64,000 nt of DNA. Origin: Orobanche coerulescens (lineage: Eukaryota > Streptophyta > Magnoliopsida > Lamiales > Orobanchaceae). Made by a program: the position numbers and the translations under genes. Below the pieces are notes generated by a model. That model ran no database searches. It was not told where the DNA came from and saw nothing but the letters and a program-made list of their open reading frames with translations. This document shows, one piece after another, positions 22,496 through 33,332 of the stretch. The stretch is taken from positions 55,956,001 to 56,020,000 of the forward strand of contig CM065818.1 in assembly GCA_033398695.1 (NCBI GenBank). The letters are read 5' to 3'. Each line of letters starts with the position of its first letter. Position 1 is the first letter of the stretch.

Positions 22496-23210
22496 AAAGG
22501 GACAGTTCCACTTATTCCCACACCGGCAAAGAATAATAGTCCCAACCTTATAAATCTCTATATAAATGGAGCGTGGTACCTTGATCGAGCTTGATTCGAG
22601 TTCTGAGTTCGAGCTTGAGTTCGAGCTTTTTTCAAGCTTCAAACGAGCGTCAGTTCGAGCTCGAGTTCGAGTTTAGAAAATTGTTATCGAGTTCGAGTCG
22701 AGTTTGGACTTCATATGAGCTCTTATATAAAGGGGCAGTTCTACTTATTCCCACATCGGCTAGGAATAATAGTTCCAACCTTATAAATCTCTATATAAAT
22801 GGTGCTTGGAACCTTGATCGAACTTGATTCGAGTTCTAAGTTCGAGCTTTTTTCGAGCTTGAGTTCGAGCTTTTTTCGAGCTTCAAACGATTTCGAGCTC
22901 GAGTTCGAGTTTAGAAAATTGTTATCGAGTTCGAGTCGAGTTTGGACTTGATATGAGCTATTATATAAAGGGGCAGTTTCACTTATTCCCACATCGGCTA
23001 GGAATAACCGTTCCAACCTTATAAATCTCTATATAAATGGTGCTTGGGACCTTGATCGAGCTTGATTCGAGTTCTGAGCTCGAGCTTTTTTTTTTTTCGA
23101 GCTTGAGTTCTAGCTTTTTTCGAGCTTGAGTTCGAGCTTTTTTCGAGCTTCAAACGAGTTCGAGCTCGAGTTCGAGTTCGAGTTTAGAAAATTTTTATCG
23201 AGTTCGAGTC
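22496..23210. repeat. Three tandem ~235-bp units inside hAT element 2
   Basis: Each unit begins AAAGGGGCAGTTYCACTTAT (22496, about 22729, about 22967), continues TTCCCACATCGGCTAGGAAT and CTCTATATAAATGG, and ends in TTCGAG-rich sequence. The CTATATAAATGG is a TATA-like word repeated in each unit. Confidence 0.88.
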
Positions 23211-23336
23211 GAGTTTGGACTTCAATTACTCGAGAGTTTTCGAGTCGAGTTCGAGCTTGAGATATTGCTATCGAATTCGAGTCGAGTATACTGATACTCG
23301 AGCTCGACTCGCATCATTTACACCCCTAGTTCTTAG

Positions 23337-24040
23337 TAGGCATGTCCAAGGTCAAGGTCGACTCGGACCCAGTGGGAACCTGTCCCGACCCAGACCCGTC
23401 GGGTCACGGGTCATACGGGTCAAGGGTCGTACGGGTTGCGGGTTAGGGTCAGGGTCGACCTAATTCCTACCCGCTGACCGTAGTCACGACCCATCGACCC
23501 GAAGGTCGACCGTAGTCGACCGGCGGGTCGACCATTTTTTAAAAAAAAAACTTTCTGCTGGCCCTGGTCCCACCCACCACACCAGCCCAACGGAGCAGAC
23601 TTCTTTTTTTTTTGGAATAGAGCCGTTGCTCCCAGCAACGGTCTACACTGCACTCTGCAGTGCAGATTTTTTTTTTAATTTATAAAAAATACAGCCCAGC
23701 AGACGGAGCAGGCTTCTTTTTTGGGGCTTTGATTCCTCTTCCCCGAGAGGATACGTAGGCAATAAACCGATTCAAGTCCATTCCTACTTTACTCCCCCAT
23801 TTTTTTTTAAAAAAACAACCCAATTATCCTCATTAAAAAAGTAAAAATTATATAACAAATTAATAATTGTATTTCAAAAAATAATTTTTATATTACGAAT
23901 AAAAAAAAATTTGACCGAGACCTGCTGACCCGGCAGGTTGTCTTTATTTCCGAGCTAGGGTTCGGGTCCGTCTTATTAGACCCGACGACCCGGCGGGTCG
24001 GACCCGGTGACCCAGCGGGTACGATCCGTGGACATGCCTA
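23337..24040. mobile_element. Non-autonomous hAT element 3 (GGGTCGACC-rich)
   Basis: Ends TAGGCATGTCCA and, complemented, TAGGCATGTCCA: a perfect 12-bp inverted repeat. Flanked by GTTCTTAG on both sides (23329-23336 and 24041-24048); the left copy is shared with element 2. It is 704 bp with CGGGTCGAC/GACCCG words at the ends and an A/T-rich centre. No coding capacity. Confidence 0.93.
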
Positions 24041-24057
24041 GTTCTTAGAGTTGGGGG

Positions 24058-24610
24058 TAGAGATGTTAAACGGGCTAGGCCTAGCGGTTCCGGGCTAGCC
24101 CTAGCGGGCTTCGGGCTAAACGGTCCGGGCTAAAAAAGTCCGGATTTAAACGGGCTAGGAAATATTGGCCCTAACCCTAACCCTAACGGGTTTCGGGCTA
24201 AACGGGCTAAACGGGCTAAATATTTAAAAAATCTATTTTTTATTTTTTATAAGTAAAAAAAATAATAACAATATATTTTATATATATAGTACAACTATAC
24301 TATAATAAATATAACAAAAAATACACTTTTATGTATATATATACACTATATTAACAAGTACAGTAATAATATATATTATATATAATATTAATATATATTA
24401 TATATATAATATTAATATAGTGTATATATATAATATTAATATAGTATATATATATATATATCGGGCTAGCCCTAGCGGCCGGGCTACACTTAACCGGGCT
24501 AAGCGGTCCAAGGCGAAAAAAGCAGGATTTAAACGGGTTAAATATAATACTACTTACCCGATTTTGGCGGGTTAAGCGAAGTGGCCTACGAGCGCCGTTT
24601 AACATCTCTA
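24058..24610. mobile_element. Non-autonomous hAT element 4 (CGGGCTA-rich)
   Basis: Ends TAGAGATGTTAAACGG and, complemented, TAGAGATGTTAAACGG: a perfect 16-bp inverted repeat. Flanked by GTTGGGGG (24050-24057 and 24611-24618). It is 553 bp; CGGGCTA words run in the same orientation at both ends around an AT-repeat centre. It also contains a telomere-like CCCTAACCCTAACCC run, which is a drifted form of its own motif. Confidence 0.94.
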
Positions 24611-24618
24611 GTTGGGGG

Positions 24619-24939
24619 CACGACAACATCATATAATACTATATTTTCTTTTGACCACTTGACAATCAGAAAGGGGTATAGTAGGTATTATATCTATGTG
24701 TATGACATCCGACACTAGTCACCAGATAAAGTAATTTTTTTTATATAGTTTGTGCTTCAAAAATTTTGGTAATGCATGCATGAAGAATATTGATTCATAA
24801 ATAAATCACTTTCCTTTTTAGAAATTAAACCAAACCTAACATTACTATCCAAGGGATCGTCATCAAAACGGCGGTCTACGAACAGTCTTGAGCAAGTCAA
24901 GTGTGAGAATATGGAAGGTCATCAAAATATGATGCGTGA
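24619..24939. other. Spacer, no gene seen
   Basis: AT-rich sequence between hAT element 4 and the Harbinger fragment; no coding sequence or repeat recognised. Confidence 0.5.
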
Positions 24940-25182
24940 TTACTTCTCAGTTCTCACCCGCACCGGCATATGGTCCTAAAATATCCAAAGGAGATCCGAA
25001 TGAGTCCTTACATATTTCTACATCTTCCTGAAGGTGGTGAGGATGAGTATTTTGTGCCAACTCGAAATGCTGTAAGAGAATTGGGCTTATCTTCCTTGCA
25101 AAAAATGGTGGCTGCACTCAGAATGCTTCCTTATGGTATCACTAATGACTTAATTGTTGGAAGCAGAGTTGGGGAAATTTGA
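24940..25182 (+). pseudogene. PIF/Harbinger nuclease (HARBI1/ALP1-like) N-terminal fragment
   Basis: The frame 24970-25182 contains DEYFVPTRNAVRELGLSSLQ and KMVAALRMLPYGITNDL, which match the region just before the DDE nuclease in plant PIF/Harbinger transposases and ALP1-like proteins (a ...RNA.GELGLS..QK.TAALR.LAYG... pattern known to the family). It ends after SRVGEI; the nuclease core is missing. The sequence resembles an old cut fragment, not a functional gene. No inverted repeats were found around it. Confidence 0.7.
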
Positions 25183-25189
25183 TAAAAGC

Positions 25190-26289
25190 GTTTTACGTAT
25201 CCACGAGCACAAAACCTATTTAAGAATGTTAATTAATTAACTACGAAAATTAATAAGCAATTTAAATATTATTTATTGATAAATTCAATATCCTAATCAA
25301 GATCGAATATCATAGGATATTTACCTTTTGAAGCGTAGTGTGGTTGCTTTCTTGATCTCTTCTTCAAAATCTTCTAGAGTATGATTTTGCCTTAATCCGG
25401 ACGTTGTGTGGGGAACGAGCTACCGAATCTTGCTTGGATTACAAAGTGGATCGGCCGAAACTTTTCCTCTCACAACTCTCAATTTTCTTTTTCTTCAAGT
25501 AATTCCGATTTGTAGCAAGAATTAAACTGTTATCTCATTGTGGAATCAAAGACACAAGTCAAGACCCACAATTAAATAAAACGAAGAAAAAAATCGAAAT
25601 TCTTGTGTTGGATAATAGCTCATGGCCTAACCCTCCCCCTTGTGTCCTATTTATAGGCTTTGACTACTCTAGGATCTTAAGAAGGATTAGAGTTAAGACT
25701 CCTAGTACAAGTCAACTTTCCATATAAAACCCTTCCTAATATGGTTGAGTTCACTAATATCAATTCAATACACTAAAGAATTAATATTGCACTTCCAATC
25801 TAAATATCAATTTACGAAATCGGACTCCTTATTTAAATATATTATTTCCTATGTTTAAGATATCGAATGTCCATTAATTAATTTAAACTATTGACAACTA
25901 TAATTAATTAATTTCTTATCCAAGAGTAGTACCGCTCAACCTTATTATTATATCGAAATTAAATCCACCTGTAATGTTTAATATAATAATCATTATCGAG
26001 CTTCTTAAGGGGACGTCGTCAACCCGCACGAATCGGGACACGAGTTTTAGTTATAATAGTAGTGGTCATATGAATAATATTATTGCCCAAGATACGAAGC
26101 ATATTGAGTCAATCACTTTGACTCTCACCCATGGTAAATCAAATCAATAAATATAATAAATACACAATTACATATTATATACTAGAATTAAGAAATAATA
26201 ATTATCCGAGATTTACGTTCTTCTTACAGTCAGTACAGAAGACACTATTTCACTTCGATCCAGGGCAACATATGAAAATACGCTAATGC
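25190..26289. other. AT-rich unclassified stretch, possibly an LTR remnant
   Basis: No coding sequence. Style resembles the LTR of the Copia D to the right (AATTAATTAATTT blocks, AAATCCACCTGTAATG, GGGACGTCGTCAACCCGCAC), but I could not define ends or a target duplication. Confidence 0.3.
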
Positions 26290-26297
26290 ATGCTAAT

Positions 26298-26843
26298 TAG
26301 GGCTGGGACCGGTTCAGTTCTTGGTAAAAAATTAAAGAACCAAAACCGGTTTTAAATACATAAACTAGCTCGGTTTTTGACCACTTTTTTCAGGAACCGA
26401 ATTAGAAACCGAAAAAACCAGTTTTTTCTTCAGGAACCGAATTAGGAACCAAAATCGAATTTAATGTGTAAAAACCGGATTTTTCGGTTCTTTTAGGAAC
26501 CGAATTGTGCAAAAAAACCGAATTTTGTAAAAAAACTGAATTTTGAGTAGAAACCGAATTTAATGTGTAATATTTTGAACAAAATACATTTAATTTGCTT
26601 TATTTAATACCTATATTATGTAAAATATAATATTATTTTTACTATATATATATAATATAGAACTGGTTCCAAACCGGTTTTTTCTAACATCATAAAACAG
26701 GAACCGGAACCAGAACCGAATTATTAAAAGGAACCAAATTAAGAACCGAAACCGATTAATAATAAAAAAACTGGAAACGGAACCGAATTTTTTGGTTCGG
26801 TTCTTATTAAAATTCGGTTCTTCGGGTAAAAATCCTAGCCCTA
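26298..26843. mobile_element. Non-autonomous hAT element 5 (GAACCG-rich)
   Basis: Ends TAGGGCTGGGACCGG and, complemented, TAGGGCTAGGATTTTTAC, flanked by the perfect duplication ATGCTAAT (26290-26297 and 26844-26851). It is 546 bp, made of GAACCGAATT/CGGTTC words around an AT-rich centre. No coding capacity. Confidence 0.92.
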
Positions 26844-27021
26844 ATGCTAATAGTCAGACCAACTAATCTCAAGCATACATTACAACCTTTCATATAATTT
26901 GTCTAATAATTATATATGTTGTGAACTATTGTACTATTTTATAAGGCACCGATAATGTGATCTTCCGTATGACACTAACTCACTATATTATCTACAATAT
27001 AAAATAATTAGGCATTTTATT

Positions 27022-29131
27022 TGTTGGGATTCGGTGCCTAAAACGAAGGCGCAACGGAAGCAATTTACGAAAATAAGTTCGATTCGAATCCCTTGAGAAG
27101 ATCGATTCAAGCAACGTATATACAAATATAAAACTAAACAAGTGCAGGATTGTAAATCATACACTTGAAGTCCTTTGATTAAATGTTGGAATTGGTGATC
27201 TCCGCCACGAATCCGATTCGTCAAAGCTTTTGATATCCCGAGCACCGAAAACACCGTGCCTCTACTTGCCACGCGCCGAAAGTCGACCGAAATAACACTC
27301 ACCTTATTATCCTCCAAAAATACAGCTAGAACGAGGTGGTTGGAACTTACAATTTTATTTATAACACTCTAGTGTATACATATAATTTTCTCTCAATTTT
27401 TCCTCGTACATATTGTTGAAGAGAATGAAGAACAAAACAACAAAATTCTCTCCGCCTTTTGCTGTTTGCTACTCACGACCGAACCCATCACAATGAGGGA
27501 GGAGGAGTTTATTTACTTTGTCTTCAATCTATTGAGAGGATAAAGTCTCCCCTTTTTTATTAATATACAATTATCATATGATTTAGTCTTTGATGACTAA
27601 ATCAATAGCCTTCCACCAATTAAGGTGGAAGACAAGACCATGTAATAAATAAAGGGAGGGGGCGGCCATCTAGAAGATTCGGAGGAGTTTGGTTCATTTC
27701 GGACTCTCGTGTGTCCAAGACAGATAAACTCCATTATGTTCCAATGTATTTATATCAATTAATTGATTTAATTAATTAATTATATCAAATACAAAATAAT
27801 ATAAGTAATTTCTCGAAAAAATAAGTATATATGTGAATTAAACTAATTACCCAGTAATTTGTTTAATTCATTAGGCCATAAATTAATTTATCCAATAAAT
27901 TAGTTTAGACATCCAATGTCCCAAAATTAATTAGACATCTAATGTATAATAAATTAGATATCCAATATCCAATATTTATAAAGAGAGAACAAGCTCGATT
28001 TATTCCGTCGTTTATCCTAATGCGCGACTCGGTAGGTCCGTCTCAGTTAGCAATGGGAGGAATCAAAGAGTGTTAGCACCACCTAGCCAGTCCTGCGGCC
28101 TACACTGTAATCTAACTGATAACGAATGATGAGGATCATTCCAAAACCTTCCTGTCGTGAATACCAGTATACATATAAACCCTTCTCTCAAATGTCCCGA
28201 CCAAGCTATAGGGCCACAGTTAGTCAAACCCTATCTGTACTTGACGCTATGCATGAGTTAATGCAAATCGAGATCACTGAGCTCTCGTGTATCTAATACA
28301 ACTAGCTCCAATACTTTGGCCAAAGACTTATGATCTCATATGCCAATAACCTCATAGGATATATACCTGTTCACTTACAGGAGAAAGAATTCTATCTTAG
28401 TATTTAGTAGAACCTGCTACTTGTCCGTCAAGATGCACATCGAGGTTGACCCCCACCACCCGTTTTTTCGGGTCGAACTACTCTAGTGAAAATATTAACG
28501 TCACAAGCACATCCCTACTAAATCCTCAAGTCGAAGGTTCAAGAATACCTATCACAACCTTTCAATTCCGTTATTGACTGTCCCAGAGTGAAATCCGTGT
28601 GACGAATCAAGGGTGAGTCGGTTCGAGTATACTAATCTCATTAGCATACCTATAATGTGCGCTCCGACTAACTATTAGTGACGACAGGCACTTTCCAAGT
28701 CAAAGAACACGTCATACAAGTCTTCACATGAACTTAACGCCCTGTCATGTTTCATTGACTTGCTAAGGATTAAGTATTTGAGCCATAAACCTTTCCAGTG
28801 CCGATCCCCTTATCCAATAAGGAGTGGAATGTTTTTCTCTCAAATACACGGACTAGTTTATATATATATTTACAAGTCAGGAATGCCAATGACTACCAGT
28901 AAATAAAGAAATATTCCATTAGCATTTTGATAATGATTTACATAATAACAAGTACAATACCCTCACTCTAACATCCTCTGAGTGGCATTCGAGGGTATAC
29001 TTCTAACATCATTTGCATAACCATAACGTGAATAAATATGCACAACATGTGATTAAATGTAATTAATATTCTCATAGATAGTTATAGGGAAATAAGATAA
29101 TACAAGTATAAAGTATAATTTGCAGTATACA
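27022..29131 (-). repeat. 3' LTR of Copia D
   Basis: On the minus strand it begins TGTATACTGCAAATTATAC just after the polypurine-like AAGTGGGAGATTC (about 29138-29151) and ends ACCGAATCCCAACA at 27022. About 2.1 kb. The start was placed from the purine tract, so it may be off by several bases. No second copy is in the window. Confidence 0.6.
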
Positions 29132-29967
29132 ACCCTAAGAATCTCCCACTTATACCCAAAGCATATTTTTAAGTATACTACTCTATTACATAGTCTCTCA
29201 TATCTCTCAATTATACTCAAAGCAATGCTGCCATACACCGTAACCCTATTCTTTCCACACGCCTTTAAAAAACTTTTGAGCGTAGGCCTTTCGTGAAAAA
29301 GATCAGCAAGATTATCTTCCGATGCAACCCTGGCTACAACTACATCTCTTTCTTCACGAAGTGTCGTATGATGTGATACTTGTGGTTGATATGTTTACTT
29401 ACCTCATGGGCTCGTGGTTCCCTCGAATTTGTGAATGCACCGGTATTATCACAATAAAGTGTAATACCCTTTGGCAAATTGGGAATCACATCTAAGTCCT
29501 GCAGGAAGTACTTGAGCCATACCACATCTTTAGCTGCATCAGAGGCTACCACGTACTCGGATTCCATGGTAGAGTCCGAGATGAATTTCTACTTCACACT
29601 CCTCTAACTAATGGCTCCACCTCCTAGAGAAAACACATAACCCGAAGTAGACTTGGACTTTTCGTTGCTTCATGAAATATTTGAGTCAGTATAACCCACT
29701 GGACGTAGGTCGTTTGATTGAAATACGAGCATGTACTCCCTAGTCCTTCTCAGGTACTTGTGTATGTGCTTGATATCAATTCAGTGTCCTGGTCCTGGGT
29801 TCGACTGATATCTAGCACCCATGCCTATGGCATGGCAAATATCTGGTCTAGTGCAAAGCATAGCATACATGAGGCTTCCCACGGTTGATGCATAAGGGAT
29901 CAACATCATGTCATCTACATCCTTTTGTGTCTTAGGACACATATCCTTAGATAGTTGAATTCCATGT
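29132..29967 (-). pseudogene. Copia D: end of RT and RNase H
   Basis: The translation gives HGIQLSKDMCPKTQKD, STVGSLMYAMLCTRPDICH, SKSTSGYVFSLGGGAISW, STMESEYVVASDAAKDVVWL and YCDNTGAFTNSREPRAHEVS, then SEDNLADLFHERPTLKSFLK. Stops occur near 29780 and 29609. This is the C-terminal part of the polyprotein whose remaining RT lies at 42571-43533, beyond insertion B. RNase H residues around YCDNTGA and MESEY are visible. Confidence 0.92.
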
Positions 29968-31068
29968 TGTTGTGTCGAGAATTATACTCTCCGACCGGCG
30001 ATCGCCTCGGAGATCGGGCGACCTAGCCACAGCCGAGCAGACGAGGCAGGCAGCCGAGCAGGCGACCAGGCGACCTAGCCTTGGCCCCGCACACAAGGCA
30101 GATCGTCCAGTCGAAGGTCCCAGGACAAGTCCCAGTGCCGAGCGATCGACATCTAAAGACGATCGTCTCTCGGTACTTGGCGATCGACTCCTGGTGGCCG
30201 ACTAGCAGACGATCATCTCTCGACACTTGCCGACCGACCCTTGGTGACCAACCGATGCCGACCCCTGGTGACCGACCATTGACGACCGCCTCATGCCGAT
30301 CTCAGCCGGTGATCATCCAGTTGGTAAAGGCCAAAGCCCATGACAGACCCCACGTGCAGAGCCGAGACAAGATCCGCAATTCACGGATCATTGACCATAG
30401 CCTGTCAGCATCTGTCCACCAGCCGACAGGCCCGCCGAAAGGTGTCAATAGGACCGCATGTGACAGTGACTCCGGACGCGTGCTGGCTCCTCATTGGACC
30501 GCACATCTGGCTGCCAGCAGTTGCTTTGGACTTTAGGCAGACTGCCCATGTGACCTTTAGGACGATCGCCCCATTATTATATTGGCCGAAAGGCGATCTC
30601 CCGCCAGAAGACAAGGCTCCTCAACCTCTATAAATACAAGGCAGCCTGCACTTGTCAAAGGACGGAACTTTTACGACCGAATTTTTACTCCCTGAAAGGC
30701 TTGAGAACTTCAACACCCACGGGATTTCATACACACTTGGCTTTCTCCTACTCTTGGCAACAGCTGTCTCTCGGTTCTTTCTTCTCTCGGCCTCTCTCAT
30801 ACAGAAGACGATCGGCAGGGACGAAGAACACCAAGCTTCGCTCAAGAGCTGGATTAACAGAGTCTTTTTACAGTCATTGTACTTAGATTCTAACATTAAT
30901 ACTTGTATCCATGAATATTTGTATTAATAACATCTCGCGAGAGCATTCAAGCCCGGGCCTAACAAACCCGACAAATCTTGTGTTTATTCTTATTCTCTCG
31001 GAAGTGCTCCCGCAAATTTGTTTGTTGTCCGTCCATTCCAGCAGTATTTAATCTTCGGATAAATATTT
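29968..31068 (+). repeat. 5' LTR of element B
   Basis: Begins TGTTGTGTCGAGAATTATAC. A TATA-like CTATAAATACAAGG is at about 30629. It matches the second LTR until GGATAAATATTT and then diverges; the last 12 bases present in the other LTR (TGGGCAACAACA) are missing, as is any recognisable primer binding site. Confidence 0.9.
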
Positions 31069-31157
31069 AATCTACCGTCTCGAAGAACACTCACTGTTCT
31101 CGGGGCATATACTTGAAGTGATACTCACTGCGCTTCAAAGAAATCTTTCAGAAATCA

Positions 31158-32356
31158 TGTCTTCCGCCTCCGCGTCGAAGAAAGCCGCTGGCCAGCCCGC
31201 CAGATGCCTCGTTCTTTCTTAGTCCGAGCCACAGCCGATGGCGGAAGGTAGCCGCCGCGGTCCGAGACGCTCGATCCAGCCCCTGGGCAGCGGCCCAAGC
31301 CTCTCGCTCGATCAATTCCGAACCGCGGAACAGATCGACGAGGCCATGGCCGTCCTACAGGAGCGACGGAGTGCTCTCGACGTGCCTCCCGCTATCACCC
31401 CCTCGGCCATCCGCCGGAAGACCAAGCGGAAGTTCAAGGCGTTACTGGCCGAGCGATCGCCAGGAGGCTCTCATCCGCAAGGAGAGGCGCTCGCCAGCCG
31501 GGGCACGTCTGTTTTCGATCGCCTGGGCAGCGACCCGTCTTGGCGACCGGGGCAGTCCGGCCCCAGCTACGAGACGACGGAGTTTGAGTCCGTCACTAGG
31601 AGCTCGGCCTACCCGACTCCCAGAAGGCAGCCCAGCCATCTGGTTCCCCCTCGCCAAATAGCCGAGGTCGGCAGTAGCGGAGTCAGGAGATCGGTACACG
31701 ATCGCCTCGGCTCCTGCTCCCAAAGCCGATCCGCAAGCGACCGAGCCACGGCGATGGCTGCGATGCAACGTCAGCTCGACGACATGAAGGCGCTCCTAGA
31801 ATCCGGGGCAGGCGCCAAGAAAACGATCGCCGAGCCGAGCGAGCCGCTCGCGGTCCCCATCGAGCTCGCCCCTGTGCAGCACAAGATCGCTCCCCCGCAA
31901 ACACCTTTGTACGAGGGGAGATCAGATCCCGAAATGCACCTGAGCAAGTTCAACATCTACATGACCGGGTGTGGGGCATCAGACGCGACCAGGTGCCGAA
32001 TGGTCCTATGACGCTGGACGACCTCGCCTACAGGTGGTACACCTCATTGCCACCTTGGTCCATTGGTCCATTGGTACACCACCAGGGTCGCTCGGCCGGA
32101 AGGTTCCCATCGCATGATGCGAATCAAGCAAGGCGAAGAAGAGTCCGACTCGGACTACATCGACCGAGTAGACGAGATCATCCTCAACGGCGAGCCCGTA
32201 AGCGATGAGATCGCCCTCTACTCGGTCCTAGGAGGATTCCATGGCCTTTCACCTATGTTCAGGCATCTTACGAAGAGCCAACCCTCGACCTACGCGATCT
32301 TCCGAGCTAAAGCCGCAGACTTTCTGGCCAGGCAAAGGTTTCTTCTCAGCCTATGA
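31158..32356 (+). pseudogene. Gypsy (Tat-like) gag of element B, frameshifted
   Basis: A first ATG at 31158 opens a short frame that stops at 31220; the long frame runs 31238-32011. It has an Arg/Ser/Pro-rich N-terminal half, a helix MAAMQRQLDDMKALLESGAG, and the start of the retrotransposon gag domain (DPEMHLSKFNIYMTGCGASD). Frame changes near 32005 and 32100 continue it as MTLDDLAYRWYTSLPPWSI and then IKQGEEESDSDYIDRVDEII up to 32356. The capsid-like order HL..F...M...GASDATRC...L....A.RWY.SLP matches non-chromovirus Gypsy gag. No zinc knuckle or protease follows. Two frameshifts disable it. Confidence 0.85.
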
Positions 32357-33265
32357 GTAGCGCGATCGGCGCCCGAACGACGATCACCGATATCCCGCCG
32401 ATCGCCGATACCAACCTACATATAACGTGATCGGCAGCCGAGCGACGATCGCCAGTCTTCCAGCCCGATCGCCGATCTATAGCAACATCACCAAACCCCG
32501 AGGACTCGTTCGCCATCGACAGTTCACCATCTAACATGATGGACTAAGGCACGAGATCGCCTCCACCGCACAACTTACAGCCATGGTCCTGGTAGTCGAT
32601 GGAACCGGCTGCTTCGGCCATGCAAGGTCCCTTTGGGCCAAGATCGCCCGCCCTTCATTTAAATACGAGGCCGGCGTAGTCTGAGGGCCCTCCAAAATTA
32701 ATCAGAGGACACGATCTCCCGCCCTCAAAGGTCCATCATCTAACATGGTGAACCCGGACAATGCGACGCGTCACTACCCCCGTCTCAACGTACACCGTCG
32801 AGGTTCACCATCTCCATGGCGGGCCGAGGTGGAAGCAGAGCTAACAAGCCGCGGGCGTGGAGTTGAATCATCCGACGCTGCCCCGCGCAAGGACTCCTCT
32901 AGACCAAGACCGCACGCCCTTCGTTTAAATACGAGGCGAGGCGCAGCCTAACAGAGGACCCTCACAGTAAAATGAGTCACGAGACACTCAATGTCTTCGC
33001 GTACAAGACACGGTCATGGAGTCGGTCCATCGAACTCCGCGACTGTGCACGGTTCCTCAGCGACGAAACAATCAAGTTTCTATGAGGGATCGGCCAATGT
33101 TGTTTTTTGAAGGTACAAGACCGAAAGATAGCTAGCCAATCGACCAGATAGCCCAAGTCCGAATCCAAAGTCAGCTCAACGGATCGCCCGTCCTCATCTT
33201 ACACGATCGCCAGCAAGAACCACCTCGCTCCATGTCTTCAACATCGAAGCAAGCTGGGGGGCAAT
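32357..33265 (+). other. Non-coding 3' interior of element B
   Basis: GC-rich, no pol. Two imperfect internal repeats include TTTAAATACGAGG at about 32659 and 32925, followed by GGGCCCTCC or GAGGACCCTC. It ends in the polypurine-like AGCTGGGGGGCAAT just before the second LTR. Confidence 0.7.
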
Positions 33266-33332
33266 TGTTGTGTCGAGAATTATACTCTCCGACCGGCGAT
33301 CGCCTCGGAGATCGGGCGACCTAGCCACAGCC

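Larger units (their letters stand above)
21851..23328. mobile_element. Non-autonomous hAT element 2 (CTCGAGTTCGAGC-rich)
   Basis: Ends TAGGGTGTAAACGAG and, complemented on the right, TAGGGGTGTAAATGATG, flanked by the perfect duplication GTTCTTAG (21843-21850 and 23329-23336). It is 1478 bp, enlarged by a nested MITE (22055-22311) and an internal triplication (22496-23210). The outer parts are made of TCGAG/CTCGA words. No transposase. Confidence 0.92.

Noticed and set aside
24168..24187. CCCTAACCCTAACCC run, like plant or vertebrate-type telomere sequence
   Set aside because: It is short, lies inside hAT element 4 and grades into that element's own CCCTAGC/GGGCTA words; not an interstitial telomere.
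30081..30633. Frames in the GC-rich LTR of element B (also 41566-42118)
   Set aside because: LTR sequence; long frames are expected by chance in GC-rich DNA and the two LTRs do not keep them equally.
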